NCBI GenBank assembly: GCA_023512435.1
Contig: JAILZP010000013.1
Location: 1-64,000, forward strand
Direction of reading: 5' to 3'
Length of the DNA stretch: 64,000 bases
DNA from: Peptococcaceae bacterium
GTDB lineage: Bacteria > Bacillota > Desulfotomaculia > Desulfotomaculales > Desulfocucumaceae
Below the pieces are notes generated by a model that was not told where the DNA came from, ran no database searches, and saw only the letters and a program-made list of their open reading frames with translations. How positions within the stretch are numbered: the first letter of the stretch is position 1; every line of letters begins with the position of its first letter. This document shows, piece after piece, positions 62,581 through 64,000 of the stretch. The position numbers and the translations under genes are program-made.

Positions 62581-62865
62581 GTGGGCTGGCGGGAGTTTAA
62601 AAAAAGACTGAAAAGGCAGATGTCTGACATGCTGGAGATTCCCGGGGACGTGATCATGGACCTGCCGAAGGTGGTGCTGGTGGGGGACCTTCAGCTGTTT
62701 ATCGAGAACCACCGGGGAATCGTTGAATACACGGCTGAAAATGTAAGGATCAATGCGGGTGACTACGAGGTGGCGGTTTCAGGTGAAGGCCTGCTCCTGC
62801 GCAATATACTGCCCGACGAGATATGCCTTGAAGGGCGTATTAAAAGTGTCCAGTTTATTCGCTGA
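62581..62865 (+). CDS. yqfC: Sporulation protein YqfC
   Basis: 94 residues from GTG 62581 (GGGGAGGGG upstream). MGWREFKKRLKRQMSDMLEI and DLPKVVLVGDLQLFIENHRG match YqfC, made under sigma-E in the mother cell. It is followed by yqfD, the usual order, and points to an endospore former. Confidence 0.85.
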   Translation: MGWREFKKRLKRQMSDMLEIPGDVIMDLPKVVLVGDLQLFIENHRGIVEYTAENVRINAGDYEVAVSGEGLLLRNILPDEICLEGRIKSVQFIR

Positions 62866-62919
62866 CTGACTATTCACGCGTGGGCGGGGGACAACCCCGA
62901 ACGCCCGGCGGAGGGAGGG

Positions 62920-64000
62920 ATGGCCGTGTTTCTCTTCAGACTGGTTTCTTTTTTATTCGGCTACGTGAACATCCTGGTCAGGGGGGACAACCTTGAAAAG
63001 TTTCTGAACATGGCGGTCAGCAGGGGAATATACCTTTGGGATATCAGGAGGATCGGGGAAAACGAAATTTTTGTCAAGACCAGGCTGAGCGCGGTCAAGC
63101 CCCTCAGGCACATCGCCAGGAAGACCAAATGCCGCTTCAGTTTCAAAAACCGGGAAGGGCTGCCCTTTATGGCCAGCAGGATGAGGAAAAGGAAATCCCT
63201 GGTTATCGGCGTGGCCGTTTTTCTGGCCGGTCTTTACCTCCTCAGCTCCTTTGTCTGGTTCGTCGATGTCAGGGGTAACCAGCGCCTGCCGTCGGAAAAA
63301 ATTCTTCAGGCGGCCGCCGAGGCCGGGCTTAAGTTCGGATCGGCCAAGTTCATGGTGGACCAGCAGGAGGTTGAGAACCATATCCGGGAGCGGATTCCGG
63401 AGATTTCCTACGTAGGAGTCAGTATAAACGGGACAAAGGCGACCATCGAGATTGCCGAGAAAACCATCATCCAAAGCCCGAAGATGCAGCCGGCCCACAT
63501 TGTGGCGAAAAAGGCCGGCCTGGTGAAGGAGGTACTGGTCCTGGTGGGCAATCCGGCGGTCAGGGAAGGCGATACTGTTGTACCGGGGCAGGTATTGATC
63601 TCGGGGATCATCCCTCCCCCGGAAGAACAAAACCCGGGGCAGGCTGGAGACCCCGGTGCGGACCGGCTGACGCCGCCGCCCCCAAGCCCCCCGGCGTACG
63701 TTCAGGCCAGGGGAGTGGTCAGGGCCAGGGTCTGGTATGAGGGTTACGCGGAGGTTCCTCTTTTGGAAGAAGGAACCAGGGAGACGGGGAATTCGGTTTC
63801 CAGGGTTTGTATTAAAATCCGGGACAGGGAAATAATTTTATCAGGCGCGAAAGAAACTCCTTTTAAAAACTACAGGCTTGAAAGGGACGTTAAAAAACCG
63901 CCCGGTTGGAGGAATCTTTCAATACCCGTCGAACTAATAATTGAGAAATACCTTGAAATGGAAAACTACCGGAAACAAATCAGCCGGGAGGAAGCAGCCG
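62920..64000 (+). CDS. yqfD: Sporulation protein YqfD (partial, runs off the window)
   Basis: At least 360 residues from ATG 62920 (GGAGGGAGGG upstream), with no stop before base 64000. A membrane segment (about 90-110: SLVIGVAVFLAGLYLLSSF) is followed by an outer domain starting VWFVDVRGNQRLP, and a Pro-rich inset near 245-260. It is a stage IV sporulation membrane protein and part of the spore-coat/cortex programme. It lies 54 bases after yqfC. Confidence 0.9.
   Translation, partial: MAVFLFRLVSFLFGYVNILVRGDNLEKFLNMAVSRGIYLWDIRRIGENEIFVKTRLSAVKPLRHIARKTKCRFSFKNREGLPFMASRMRKRKSLVIGVAVFLAGLYLLSSFVWFVDVRGNQRLPSEKILQAAAEAGLKFGSAKFMVDQQEVENHIRERIPEISYVGVSINGTKATIEIAEKTIIQSPKMQPAHIVAKKAGLVKEVLVLVGNPAVREGDTVVPGQVLISGIIPPPEEQNPGQAGDPGADRLTPPPPSPPAYVQARGVVRARVWYEGYAEVPLLEEGTRETGNSVSRVCIKIRDREIILSGAKETPFKNYRLERDVKKPPGWRNLSIPVELIIEKYLEMENYRKQISREEAA

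Overview
The window looks like a piece of the chromosome of an anaerobic, endospore-forming Firmicute of the Pelotomaculum/Desulfotomaculum type (Peptococcaceae-like). The genus is an inference. The supports are the sporulation pair yqfC-yqfD at the right end, Gram-positive style ribosome-binding sites with many TTG/GTG starts, sigma-A and sigma-54 promoters, a PerR/rubrerythrin/desulfoferrodoxin anaerobe defence block, selenoprotein genes, and a complete set of genes for the ATP-independent (class II) benzoyl-CoA reductase, as used by strict anaerobes and syntrophic aromatic degraders.

Layout. 1-1.3 kb is the scarred end of an integrated element: a fragment like the end of HemW, an excisionase fragment, an ImmA/IrrE-type peptidase, and a 3' piece of tRNA-Thr that looks like an att site. 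1.4-14.8 kb holds housekeeping and transport genes: a VanX-like dipeptidase, threonine aldolase, YlxP, two EamA exporters, a polar amino acid ABC transporter, a PAS/GGDEF/HD-GYP protein, a thymidylate-synthase-like protein and a NUDIX hydrolase. 14.8-16.5 kb carries a hicB/hicA pair with frameshifted hicA, and tRNAs Leu, Lys, Gln and His. 16.7-24.1 kb has a DtxR-type regulator, a DnaC-like loader and the heat-shock operon dnaK-cbpA-cbpM-clpB, with a CtsR-like operator at its promoter. 24.4-26.4 kb is an AT-rich cassette: membrane HD-GYP protein, DUF5317 protein and a 29-residue hydrophobic peptide. 26.5-32.1 kb is an oppABCDF operon, followed by a KhtTU-like K+/H+ antiporter and a SanA-DUF4846 fusion.

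35.6-52.6 kb is the centre of interest. From a near-consensus sigma-54 promoter (35627-35642) runs bamB-bamC-bamD-fdhD-bamE-bamF-bamG-bamH-bamI-SDR-thiolase-DUF35-bamA, followed by a PAS/AAA+ sigma-54 activator. Together they could reduce benzoyl-CoA, hydrolyse the ring and start beta-oxidation of the C7 product. bamF is read through an in-frame UGA (Sec19), and a naive gene call would lose its first 25 codons. Four copies of a GGGGACA...TGTCCCC palindromic repeat sit between these genes; one supplies the stop codon of bamE.

52.6-56.1 kb is an oxidative-stress block: flavoprotein, PerR with a PerR box on its promoter, rubrerythrin, desulfoferrodoxin, flavin reductase-rubredoxin fusion and a ferritin-like protein. 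Then come tRNA-Leu, an ECF sigma/anti-sigma pair, adenine deaminase and an Nfu-like protein. The selenium genes selD-yedF lie at 60.7-62.4 kb; selD itself has an in-frame UGA (Sec15) with a convincing SECIS-like hairpin. So the window encodes two selenoproteins plus the selenophosphate synthetase they need. yqfC and a partial yqfD close the window.
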